From the NCBI GenBank assembly GCA_900313545.1, contig OMRS01000356.1, forward strand, positions 1-6,878: DNA of 6,878 nt, read 5' to 3'. Of this stretch, positions 1-5,459 are shown piece after piece. Positions within the stretch are counted from its first letter, which is position 1. Every line of letters starts with the position of its first letter. The translations under genes were made by a program, and so were the position numbers. The stretch is from an uncultured Eubacteriales bacterium. Its GTDB lineage: Bacteria > Bacillota_A > Clostridia > Christensenellales > Aristaeellaceae. The notes under the pieces are model-generated. The model was not told where the DNA came from. It did no database searches and saw only the letters and a list, made by a program, of their open reading frames with translations.

Positions 1-710
1 ACCCCGGGGGTCCTTGTAAATGCGCCAAGCATCCCGCACAGCGCCGCCGCCCAGGGATGGCCCCGCATGAGCAGGCACATGCACAGAAGGGTCAGAAAGA
101 GGAACAGTGCCTCCGTATAGACCAGGCCCATGAAAATACTGAAGGGGCACAGCAGAAACAGCCCCACGGCCGCCCAGGCCGGGTTCCGGTCCCGCAGCGA
201 CTTGACCAGGTCATACAGCGCCACCGCCGCCCCCGCGGAAAAGCACCAGGACAGCAGGGTCCCCGCAGCAAAGGGATCCAGTCCCGTCAGGCGGGACAGT
301 CCCCGCATGAGCATCGGATAGAAGGGAAAGAAGACCAGCCGGAGCCGATCATTCCCCATGTCCGTATACCACTGCCGGGCGATGCCAAGGTAGTGCCGTG
401 CATCCCAGTGCAGCCAGATCCCCTCAAAGGAGGCCAGCAGGTCCTCCGTTCCGCCGTTGAGTCGGTACATCAGATACCCCAGCAGGGCAACCCCCACCCG
501 CACGGCCAGGGCCATGGCCGCCACAAGGAGCACCTCCCTGAGACTCAGCGGGGAGACGGGAAATTCTCCCGGCAGAGTATCAGGTTCCGCCATCTCCCCG
601 TCGAGCACCAGACGGATCCCCCGCCGGAGCAGTCCCAGCGCCATGACGGCCACCATGCCGATGGACAAGGCCGCCAGCAGCGGCGGCATCAGTTCATCAA
701 TCCTGATCAC
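1..710 (-). CDS. PIG-V-like polytopic membrane glycosyltransferase (mannosyltransferase family), C-terminus cut by window edge
   Basis: The minus strand is open from a GTG at 710 to the left edge: 236 codons, no stop, so the C-terminal part lies outside. Seen: hydrophobic segments near residues 9-28, 58-80, 147-168, 178-197 and 199-215; a loop with HWDARHY (101-107) followed by VFFPFYP (126-132); then PFSIFMGLVYTEALF (189-203) and a W-AAALCGMLGAFTR block (220-233). The order WDxxxY, FFPxYP, P-x-S-x-F..YTEALF, small-residue helix ending in TR is the pattern I know from bacterial PIG-V-like (GPI mannosyltransferase 2-like) proteins, which transfer sugars from polyprenyl-phosphate donors on the outer membrane face. 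Donor and acceptor cannot be told. GTG is chosen because AGGAGG lies just upstream (revcomp of 711-725); an in-frame ATG at 689 lacks a good SD. It overlaps the stop of the upstream gene by 14 bases, so the two are probably co-translated. Confidence 0.75.
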   Translation of the reverse strand, partial: MIRIDELMPPLLAALSIGMVAVMALGLLRRGIRLVLDGEMAEPDTLPGEFPVSPLSLREVLLVAAMALAVRVGVALLGYLMYRLNGGTEDLLASFEGIWLHWDARHYLGIARQWYTDMGNDRLRLVFFPFYPMLMRGLSRLTGLDPFAAGTLLSWCFSAGAAVALYDLVKSLRDRNPAWAAVGLFLLCPFSIFMGLVYTEALFLFLTLLCMCLLMRGHPWAAALCGMLGAFTRTPG

Positions 711-1863
711 CCGTCCTCCTCCTGGGAAGGGTGGCCGGCCGGTAGGCATCCTTCACATCCACCCTGGGAGGAAGACTGGTCCGCTGGATCCTGTCCTCCT
801 CCTCATCCCCGATGAAGTTTCCAAGGGCATGCATGATGCCCTTTTTCTCCGGCGCCGGCTGCTCCCGGACCGGAGCCGCCTGGGAACGGCCCGTGCCTGT
901 CCGGGCCTGCGCAGTCCTTCTTTTAGGAATCTCCGCCACCTTTTTTTCATATTCAGCCTTTTTCCTGCGGTATTCCTCCATCTGACGGTCATACTCCGCT
1001 TTCTTTACCCTGTACTCCTCCATTTCACGCGCATAGCGTTCCTGAGGGGTCTCCTCCCGCGGGGGCATTCCCGTCTTCACCGGAGCTGGCGCAGCGTCCA
1101 TCTTCCGGGTCCCGCTTTCCGTCACGGGCCCCCTCCTTGCTGCAGGGGACGAAACGGGCATTTTCCGGGTCTGCTCCATCCCTGCCTGCGTCCGGTCCAT
1201 CCTGAGGGTCCCGTTTTCCGCCACGGGTACGCTTCTTCTCATCACGTGGGATTCCTGAAGGGTGAGTCTGCGGGTCTGCTCCTCCGTCCGGGAAGCCGCC
1301 GGCTGCCCTGCCTCAGTCCCGGGGTCGCGCTTCGCGCTCTCCGGCATGCTGACCGGCAGCGGATGCATCGCCCGGGTCCGATCGTCCGCCCGGTCCCGGT
1401 TTGCCGACCAGTCCTCCTCATCCACGGTATCTCCGGCTCCGGGGAAAGGCAGAATCCGGGTGTCCTCCCTGGATCCCTCCTGGTCCCGGAAGGCACGTCC
1501 GGGATAGTGTCCAAGCTCTTCATCGGAAATCTTCCGGGCTCGGGCCTCGGCGGATTCCCTCTCCAGGGGCAGCCAGTCACTGTCCTCCTCCTTCCGGGGG
1601 CGGGCCGTCCTGTCATCCTGAATATGCAATACCTTTTTGGCCTTCACTGCCACCCGGTGCCGGGGCTGCCAGCGGATCAGCCAGACCAGCCAGTCTCCCA
1701 CCAGGCCCACCGCCACCAGTGTCACCGTCAGGGGAATCCAGTATTTCCCCAGCCATTCCAGCAGGGTCGTGCGGTCCGTGGTGAACACATCCCAGATCAT
1801 GTTTGCCAGCGCCCTGACCCAGCCAAAGAGCAGGGTAAAGATCGCTTCCATCCAGGTTCCCAT
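697..1863 (-). CDS. Unrecognised membrane-anchored protein with long charged, repeat-containing tail
   Basis: I do not recognise a functional family. The 388-residue product has an amphipathic, Trp-rich N-terminal segment (about 5-27) and one clear membrane helix (about 43-63, ending VWLIRW), followed by basic residues, so the tail is probably cytoplasmic. Residues 80-330 are hydrophilic and low complexity, rich in R, E, P, T and D, and look disordered. Within them are six short T-x-x-[M/L] motifs (T135, T163, T197, T219, T232, T252; e.g. EQTRKM, SGTRKM). A 14-residue repeat of coiled-coil character (281-294 and 295-308, MEEYRxKKAEY) follows. A short amphipathic helix (GIMHALGNFIGDEEE, about 342-356) is near the C-terminus. 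Two ATGs are adjacent (1866, 1863); GGGAGG lies 2 and 5 bases before them, so 1863 is preferred. It follows cdaR after a terminator-like hairpin and overlaps the glycosyltransferase gene by 14 bases. A scaffold or adaptor for envelope enzymes is only a guess. Confidence 0.8.
   Translation of the reverse strand: MGTWMEAIFTLLFGWVRALANMIWDVFTTDRTTLLEWLGKYWIPLTVTLVAVGLVGDWLVWLIRWQPRHRVAVKAKKVLHIQDDRTARPRKEEDSDWLPLERESAEARARKISDEELGHYPGRAFRDQEGSREDTRILPFPGAGDTVDEEDWSANRDRADDRTRAMHPLPVSMPESAKRDPGTEAGQPAASRTEEQTRRLTLQESHVMRRSVPVAENGTLRMDRTQAGMEQTRKMPVSSPAARRGPVTESGTRKMDAAPAPVKTGMPPREETPQERYAREMEEYRVKKAEYDRQMEEYRRKKAEYEKKVAEIPKRRTAQARTGTGRSQAAPVREQPAPEKKGIMHALGNFIGDEEEDRIQRTSLPPRVDVKDAYRPATLPRRRTGDQD
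940..1023 (-). repeat. Two tandem 14-residue coiled-coil repeats inside the unknown membrane protein
   Basis: Two 42-base units encode MEEYRVKKAEYDRQ and MEEYRRKKAEYEKK, identical at 11 of 14 positions. Fourteen residues equals two heptads, so the phase of a coiled coil is kept. The preceding residues (QERYAREMEEY) look like a decayed partial copy. Confidence 0.8.
1096..1226 (-). repeat. Degenerate 32-nt direct repeat, 99 nt apart, encoding G-T-x-[KR]-M-D motifs
   Basis: Positions 1096-1127 and 1195-1226 share 27 of 32 bases by eye. They encode VTESGTRKMD and VAENGTLRMD. The offset of 99 bases is 33 codons, so frame is preserved, as expected of an in-frame duplication inside a disordered tail. 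Confidence 0.65.
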
Positions 1864-1884
1864 CATGACCTCCCTTTCTTAATT

Positions 1885-1913
1885 AAAAATCCGGTCGCAG
1901 CAGCGCCCGGATT
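1885..1913 (-). terminator. Rho-independent terminator or attenuator after cdaR
   Basis: On the minus strand AATCCGG (1913-1907) pairs with CCGGATT (1894-1888). Inside this is a G/A mismatch, then a further CGC/GCG pairing with a TGCT loop. The descending arm runs into a T tract (1889-1885). It lies 6 bases past the cdaR stop and about 20 bases before the next start codon. No separate promoter is evident in the 53-base gap, so partial read-through is likely. Confidence 0.65.
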
Positions 1914-1919
1914 CAGGTT

Positions 1920-3245
1920 TTATCGTGTTCTCACAGTCACCGATGCCTCGGCGGCGCCCAGGGAGAACGTCAGTTCCGGCGCATTGTCCACCCTCACCTG
2001 AATCGGCAGGACATGTCTTCCCGCCTCCAGGCCAGAGGCATCCACATAGGCCAGGACGTCTCCTGCGGTCAGTTCATTCAGGAAAGGCAGCGGCCCACTG
2101 ACCGTCACCGTCACCCGCTGAGGATTGAGGGTGGCGATCTGTCTGGCGCCCAGGTTCAGGCACTCAATGGTCAGCTGTCTGAACGTCCTTGTCCCCTGGA
2201 TGGGAACAATGCGGGCCTTCACCGCCACCTCCGCCGGGACGCTGCTGTCCATGCCGGCCACCCGGTGGATACGGACATAGCCGTTTACCTCCCCGGTGGC
2301 TCCAGAGATGTCCAGGGGATTGTCCCCCGTAATATAGCGGATGGCGCGCAGGGCTTCCTCCGTGCCGGACAGCGGGACCTCCGTGATCTCCATGTCCACG
2401 CCGGAGAGGACATACCCTTCCGCCGGATTTCCCGTGACAAACGCCTCAGGCATCAGGCTGACGCTGCGGAGCGTCTGCATTTCCACCTCCACGTTCACCG
2501 TGCTGGTGATGACGCCCTGATTGGTCACGGTCAGCCGTTCCATGGGAATCGTCACCCCCGCGCTGTCCTGGAGGGTAATGGCCACGGCCATCCGGTCGCT
2601 CATGCGCTTGGAGGACAGGATGGTCTGATCCAGGGTTACCATGACCCTGGAAACCCGGTTCACCAGAGACTGGGGGCCGGAGACCGTGAGCATGTTGGGG
2701 TCCGTACGGTAGCTGCTCAGGGTAAGGCCGGGTGCCAGACTCCCGTCGAGCACCAGGACCACCGGCACGCGCCTTGACACATAACGCTCCACATGCACCG
2801 TCATCTCGGAGGGCTCGCAGGAAATCACCTGGCCGTAGATCTGGGAGGAATAGACGATGCTCAGCAGGTTTTCCCCTTCTCCCGTCACCTGGTTCAGCTC
2901 AAAATGGGGGTTGTAGCTTGAGGCGGTGACCCGGTCGTAATTGGCCTGGGTCACTTCCACCAGCATGTTCACGCTGGGCAGAGTCTGGGACAGGTCATCC
3001 GTGACGATGTACCCCCGGCTCAGCAGGGAGGATTCACCCGTCAGGGTGGTGGGAATTCCCGAAAAATACTTTCTGCGCACCAGTGTGCCGTCCGAAGCCA
3101 CCATGACGCCCCAAATGATGGCCGCCGCCACCAGAGAAACCGCCGCCAGGAAAATGCGGTTGTTCATCAGCCGGTCAAAGAACTGCCGGACCTTGAAGAA
3201 CCGTCCCTTCCCGTTCGTCCTGCGGTGCCTGTTGTCGTTCATCAT
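1920..3245 (-). CDS. cdaR: CdaR, YbbR-repeat membrane regulator of diadenylate cyclase
   Basis: CdaR is the membrane partner of CdaA. In Bacillus and Listeria it modulates c-di-AMP synthesis and exposes YbbR domains outside the cell. Here the 441-residue product has a basic cytoplasmic N-terminus (RHRR, KGRFFKVR), one membrane helix (about 31-50, ending IIWGVMVA) and an all-beta extracellular part with four YbbR-like units. The signature turn-and-strand blocks lie near 94-119, 186-206 (LTVSGPQSLV), 287-316 and 378-403 (VTVSGPLPFLNEL, ending YVDAS). Units 2 and 4 keep the S-G-P turn; units 1 and 3 are divergent. The ATG at 3245 overlaps the cdaA TGA as ATGA, with GGGAGG ten bases upstream, suggesting translational coupling; a second ATG follows at 3242. 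The frame also opens from a GTG at 3278, but that lies well inside cdaA and has no close SD. The length is near that of B. subtilis CdaR (four YbbR units). Confidence 0.93.
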   Translation of the reverse strand: MMNDNRHRRTNGKGRFFKVRQFFDRLMNNRIFLAAVSLVAAAIIWGVMVASDGTLVRRKYFSGIPTTLTGESSLLSRGYIVTDDLSQTLPSVNMLVEVTQANYDRVTASSYNPHFELNQVTGEGENLLSIVYSSQIYGQVISCEPSEMTVHVERYVSRRVPVVLVLDGSLAPGLTLSSYRTDPNMLTVSGPQSLVNRVSRVMVTLDQTILSSKRMSDRMAVAITLQDSAGVTIPMERLTVTNQGVITSTVNVEVEMQTLRSVSLMPEAFVTGNPAEGYVLSGVDMEITEVPLSGTEEALRAIRYITGDNPLDISGATGEVNGYVRIHRVAGMDSSVPAEVAVKARIVPIQGTRTFRQLTIECLNLGARQIATLNPQRVTVTVSGPLPFLNELTAGDVLAYVDASGLEAGRHVLPIQVRVDNAPELTFSLGAAEASVTVRTR

Positions 3246-4102
3246 GACTGGCGGTCCTCCCTTCTCCCAAAGTGCCACAGGTCCAGAAGATTGCGGTTCC
3301 GGTTTCCCGTGTCATACAGCCGGTGGAGGACCTGGCGCAGGGACGCCTCATCCATGTTGCGCATCAGACGGCCTCCCTCGGCCATCGAGATAATGCCGGT
3401 TTCCTCGGAGACGATGAACACCGTCGCATCGGAGATTTCCGTTACGCCGATGCCGGCCCGGTGCCGGGTTCCCAGGTCCCGTCCCACGCCGGTGGTGTCC
3501 GACAGGCGCAGCAGGCATGCCGCAGCCACCACGCGGTTTTCCCGGACCACCACCGCACCGTCGTGCAGGGGGGTCTTGGGCTCAAAGATATTCTCCAGCA
3601 GCGGCTGGGAGACCAGGCCGTCCACACGGGTGCCGGTGGCAATCACATCATCCAGATGAATGCCGTTTTCCCAGACGATCAGGGCGCCCACGCGGCGCAG
3701 GGACATGTGCCGCAGAGCCAGGATGACCTCGTCGATAATCGTTTCCGTGTCATCGATCGAAGTGGCGGTATCCAGCACCGACCGGTTGCCGATGCTCTGG
3801 AGAATGCGCTGGATCTCCGGCTGAAAGAGAATGATCAGCAGGACCGGTCCCGCATTGGTCAGCCAGGACAGGATAGCGTGGATGGCCCGCAGACCCATGA
3901 CGTCGGAAACCCAGGTCACCAGCACAAGAAACACGATTCCACGCAGGGTCTGCGCCGCACGGGTATGGCGCACATTGACCAGAAGCAAATAGATCAGGAC
4001 GGCAAGCAGGAACACGTCCACAAAATCCATTATGTCCGGGCGGTTCAGAATATTCCACAGAATCGTGGAAATCTGTCCTTTAAGTCCCCGCAAAGCCACC
4101 AC
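3242..4102 (-). CDS. cdaA: CdaA membrane diadenylate cyclase (DAC domain)
   Basis: CdaA condenses two ATP to c-di-AMP, the nucleotide controlling potassium and osmolyte uptake and wall homeostasis in Gram-positives. The 286-residue product has three membrane helices (about 26-42, 53-69, 74-94), then the conserved LFQPEIQRIL (92-101) leading into the DAC domain. The catalytic signatures are intact: DGA at 181-183 (in PLHDGAVVV) and RHR at 213-215 (in GTRHRAGIGV), plus SEETG at 232-236. Architecture and length match the CdaA (DacA/YbbP) class, not DisA or CdaS. The start is uncertain: GTG at 4102 gives the longest frame and an in-frame TGA lies just upstream. GTG 4099 is adjacent. TTG 4093 has a GGGGAG eight bases ahead, which is better spacing. 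The only ATG with an ideal SD (4115) is in another frame. The gene is followed directly by cdaR with an ATGA overlap. Confidence 0.96.
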   Translation of the reverse strand: MVALRGLKGQISTILWNILNRPDIMDFVDVFLLAVLIYLLLVNVRHTRAAQTLRGIVFLVLVTWVSDVMGLRAIHAILSWLTNAGPVLLIILFQPEIQRILQSIGNRSVLDTATSIDDTETIIDEVILALRHMSLRRVGALIVWENGIHLDDVIATGTRVDGLVSQPLLENIFEPKTPLHDGAVVVRENRVVAAACLLRLSDTTGVGRDLGTRHRAGIGVTEISDATVFIVSEETGIISMAEGGRLMRNMDEASLRQVLHRLYDTGNRNRNLLDLWHFGRREDRQS

Positions 4103-4115
4103 TCCCCATCTTCAT
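4080..4115 (-). other. Possible 11-codon upstream ORF overlapping the cdaA start
   Basis: ATG at 4115 has GGAGG five bases upstream (4125-4121), the best ribosome binding site in this leader, but reads MKMGSGGFAGT and stops with TAA at 4082-4080. It is out of frame with cdaA and overlaps its first codons. It may be a leader peptide for translational coupling, or chance. If transcription starts at the base predicted from the overlapping -10 box, the SD would mostly be absent from the mRNA. Confidence 0.3.
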
Positions 4116-4149
4116 GCAATCCTCCAAATTATACACCATCCCCATCTTC
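4097..4149 (-). repeat. Direct repeat flanking the cdaA -10 box and start codon
   Basis: GAAGATGGGGATGGTG (4149-4134) recurs as GAAGATGGGGAGTGGTG (4113-4097), identical but for one inserted G, 36 bases apart. The first copy fills the -35/-10 spacer; the second covers the proposed GTG start. It could be a regulator-binding pair or the scar of a local duplication. Confidence 0.6.
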
Positions 4150-4155
4150 TGTAAC
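4128..4155 (-). promoter_or_regulatory. Candidate sigma-A promoter for cdaA-cdaR
   Basis: A perfect TATAAT (4133-4128) has GTTACA (4155-4150, four of six matches to TTGACA) 16 bases upstream. The predicted start is near 4121, inside or just after the GGAGG. The promoter lies in the 106-base gap between walJ and cdaA. It implies an almost leaderless cdaA message, about 20 bases before the GTG. Confidence 0.5.
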
Positions 4156-4208
4156 AGGGCTTGTCCGGCTTTTCCAAAATAATCTGCAGGCGGCGCCGCG
4201 CCCTTTCG

Positions 4209-5018
4209 TCAGGGCTTCCCGTCCTCCAGGCAGATCATGTCGCTGATGCTGTCGCGGCGCGCCACGGAGAGCATCACGTCCCTGCCCACCCTGAAGCCCT
4301 CTTCCTCGATGGCCCGGGCGCCTTCGGCGTAGGCCAGCTCCGGCAGGTTGTTCTCTCCGGACAGATGCGCCAGACACACCGCCTGCAGACCGCCATGCAC
4401 CAGGTCCCTGAGCACCCGGCCGCAGGTCACGTTGCTCAGGTGCCCCTTCCGGGAAAGAATCCGCTGCTTGAGATGATAGGGATACGGCCCCTCCCGAAGC
4501 ATCTTTTCGTCATGATTGGACTCCAGGACCATGGCCTGGCAGCCCCGCACCGCATTCATCCACACGTCATTGATGTGCCCGATATCCGTGGCCACCGCGC
4601 AGCGCAGGCTGCCCTTTCCAAACACGAACCCCACCGGGTCCATGGCATCGTGGGGGATCGGGAAGGGCAGCACGTTCACCTGTCCGACGAAGAAATCCTC
4701 TCCTGTCACAATCTCCCGCACCAGGTTCTCATCGATGCTGTCGTCCCTGCGGCACATTCCCTCCCAGGTTCCCCGGTTGACGTACAGCGGAATATGGTAA
4801 CGCCGTGAAAACACCGGGAGTCCCCGGACATGGTCCACATGCTCATGGGTGATCAGAATGCCGCTCAGCTGCTCCGGTTCCACGCCGATCTCCTTGAGGG
4901 CCGTGGCTGCCCTCCTGCAGGAGACCCCCATGTCTACCAGAAAGTACAGGTCATCCATGACCACCAGAGTCATATTTCCCGCTGATCCCGATGCAAGCGG
5001 GCAGAGAATCATCCTCAT
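4209..5018 (-). CDS. walJ: YycJ/WalJ-family MBL-fold metallo-hydrolase
   Basis: The 269-residue protein starts with the family mark LASGSAGN (8-15) after a first strand. It has the metal-binding THEHVDH (57-63; H58, H60, D62, H63), then PHDAMDP (122-127), ATDIGH (143-148), ESNHD (166-170), GHLSN (192-196) and LAHLSGENN (216-224). This series is typical of YycJ/WalJ, a cytoplasmic MBL hydrolase with 5'-3' exonuclease activity reported for Bacillus homologues, associated with the WalRK envelope two-component system. No walR or walK is in this window, so the genomic link to that system is not seen; only family identity supports the symbol. The ATG at 5018 has AAAGG ten bases upstream, a moderate site. 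A promoter with TATAAT lies at 5129-5101. The gene ends 106 bases before the cdaA frame and may partly co-transcribe with it, as no strong terminator is visible between them. Confidence 0.88.
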   Translation of the reverse strand: MRMILCPLASGSAGNMTLVVMDDLYFLVDMGVSCRRAATALKEIGVEPEQLSGILITHEHVDHVRGLPVFSRRYHIPLYVNRGTWEGMCRRDDSIDENLVREIVTGEDFFVGQVNVLPFPIPHDAMDPVGFVFGKGSLRCAVATDIGHINDVWMNAVRGCQAMVLESNHDEKMLREGPYPYHLKQRILSRKGHLSNVTCGRVLRDLVHGGLQAVCLAHLSGENNLPELAYAEGARAIEEEGFRVGRDVMLSVARRDSISDMICLEDGKP

Positions 5019-5047
5019 TGTCCATCGACCTTTCCGATTCCATTCAC

Positions 5048-5076
5048 TTGAACCCCCGTGCGCGATCGGTTAGAAT
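5048..5076 (+). promoter_or_regulatory. Candidate sigma-A promoter for the 101-aa gene and gluQ
   Basis: TTGAAC (5048-5053) and TAGAAT (5071-5076) are separated by exactly 17 bases. The -10 matches consensus at five of six positions and the -35 at four. The predicted start is near 5083, giving a 5' leader of about 70 bases. Confidence 0.55.
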
Positions 5077-5080
5077 ACCC

Positions 5081-5096
5081 GGCATGGAGGCATGCC
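5081..5096. promoter_or_regulatory. Palindrome between two face-to-face promoters (possible operator)
   Basis: GGCATG-GAGG-CATGCC is a perfect 6-bp inverted repeat with a 4-base centre. It covers the predicted transcription starts of both the plus promoter (about 5083) and the minus promoter (about 5094). It could be an operator, or form a hairpin at the 5' end of either RNA. Confidence 0.5.
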
Positions 5097-5100
5097 CCGC

Positions 5101-5129
5101 ATTATATCTGATTTGCGCAGGCGATGCAA
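5101..5129 (-). promoter_or_regulatory. Candidate sigma-A promoter for walJ
   Basis: On the minus strand TTGCAT (5129-5124) and a perfect TATAAT (5106-5101) are 17 bases apart. The predicted start is near 5094, about 75 bases before the walJ ATG. The -35 matches consensus only at TTG. Confidence 0.55.
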
Positions 5130-5153
5130 AAGACTTGACAGAGGAGCAGAGTC

Positions 5154-5459
5154 ATGGACAACTACAGGCTGTGGGGACGGATGATCCAGAACAACCGCAT
5201 CATCCGTTCCGAAACCGTTCCCGTGGAAAACGGGGACATGGAAGGCGCGATGGTGGAAATCTGCCGCCGCATGGACATCCAGCGGCCATTGCAGCTGCCC
5301 AAGCACACCAGAGACTTTGAGAATTTCGGCCACACCTTCTATTCAAAGGAGCACTTCACGGAACCCGTTTCCTTTCAGAAGCTGGAAATCGAACTGCTGC
5401 TCCCCGAAGGCGCTTCAAGGCCGGGCGGCGGTCCCCGCCATCCCCTGGAGGACGCCTGA
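5154..5459 (+). CDS. Small conserved-looking protein of unknown function, coupled to gluQ
   Basis: The 101-residue soluble protein has no signal peptide or membrane segment. I do not know a named domain for it. It starts at an ATG with GAGGAG seven bases upstream. Residues 1-83 have an ordered look: WGRMIQNNRI (7-16), a helix EGAMVEICRRMDI (30-42), LPKHTRDFENFG (48-59), FYSKEHFTEPV (62-72) and FQKLEIELL (74-82). Three His, several Trp/Phe and conserved-looking basic residues could suit nucleic-acid binding, but this is a guess. The tail (84-101) is Gly/Pro-rich; its DNA also carries the SD of gluQ, so it may be shaped by that. The TGA shares its A with the gluQ ATG (TGATG), indicating coupled translation. 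Codon use and GC resemble the neighbours, so it is probably a real gene. Confidence 0.8.
   Translation: MDNYRLWGRMIQNNRIIRSETVPVENGDMEGAMVEICRRMDIQRPLQLPKHTRDFENFGHTFYSKEHFTEPVSFQKLEIELLLPEGASRPGGGPRHPLEDA

Noticed and set aside
457..2001. Long plus-strand open frame of 514 codons antisense to three genes
   Set aside because: It lies opposite the glycosyltransferase gene and the unknown membrane protein gene and reaches into cdaR; its product is Pro/Arg/Gly/Leu-rich without domain signals. Such mirror frames are expected opposite GC-rich genes, and no SD or promoter supports it.
3246..3278. Longer cdaR start at GTG 3278
   Set aside because: It would overlap cdaA by 37 bases with no close SD, whereas ATG 3245 has ATGA coupling and an upstream GGGAGG.
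4192..4205. GC-rich inverted repeat just after the walJ stop
   Set aside because: The stem is short (about 4 bp) and is not followed by a T run on the minus strand, so it is not a convincing terminator.
3272..4246. Plus-strand open frame of 324 codons antisense to cdaA
   Set aside because: It is His/Gln-rich low-complexity translation across a gene with intact catalytic motifs on the other strand; it even crosses the intergenic gap, which a shadow can do.
5019..5088. 13-codon minus-strand ORF in the walJ leader starting at 5088
   Set aside because: No ribosome binding site precedes it, and it sits at the predicted 5' end of the RNA; likely chance.
5135..5140. Perfect TTGACA on the plus strand
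   Set aside because: It is only 13 bases before the start codon and no -10-like sequence sits 16-18 bases downstream, so it cannot drive this gene.
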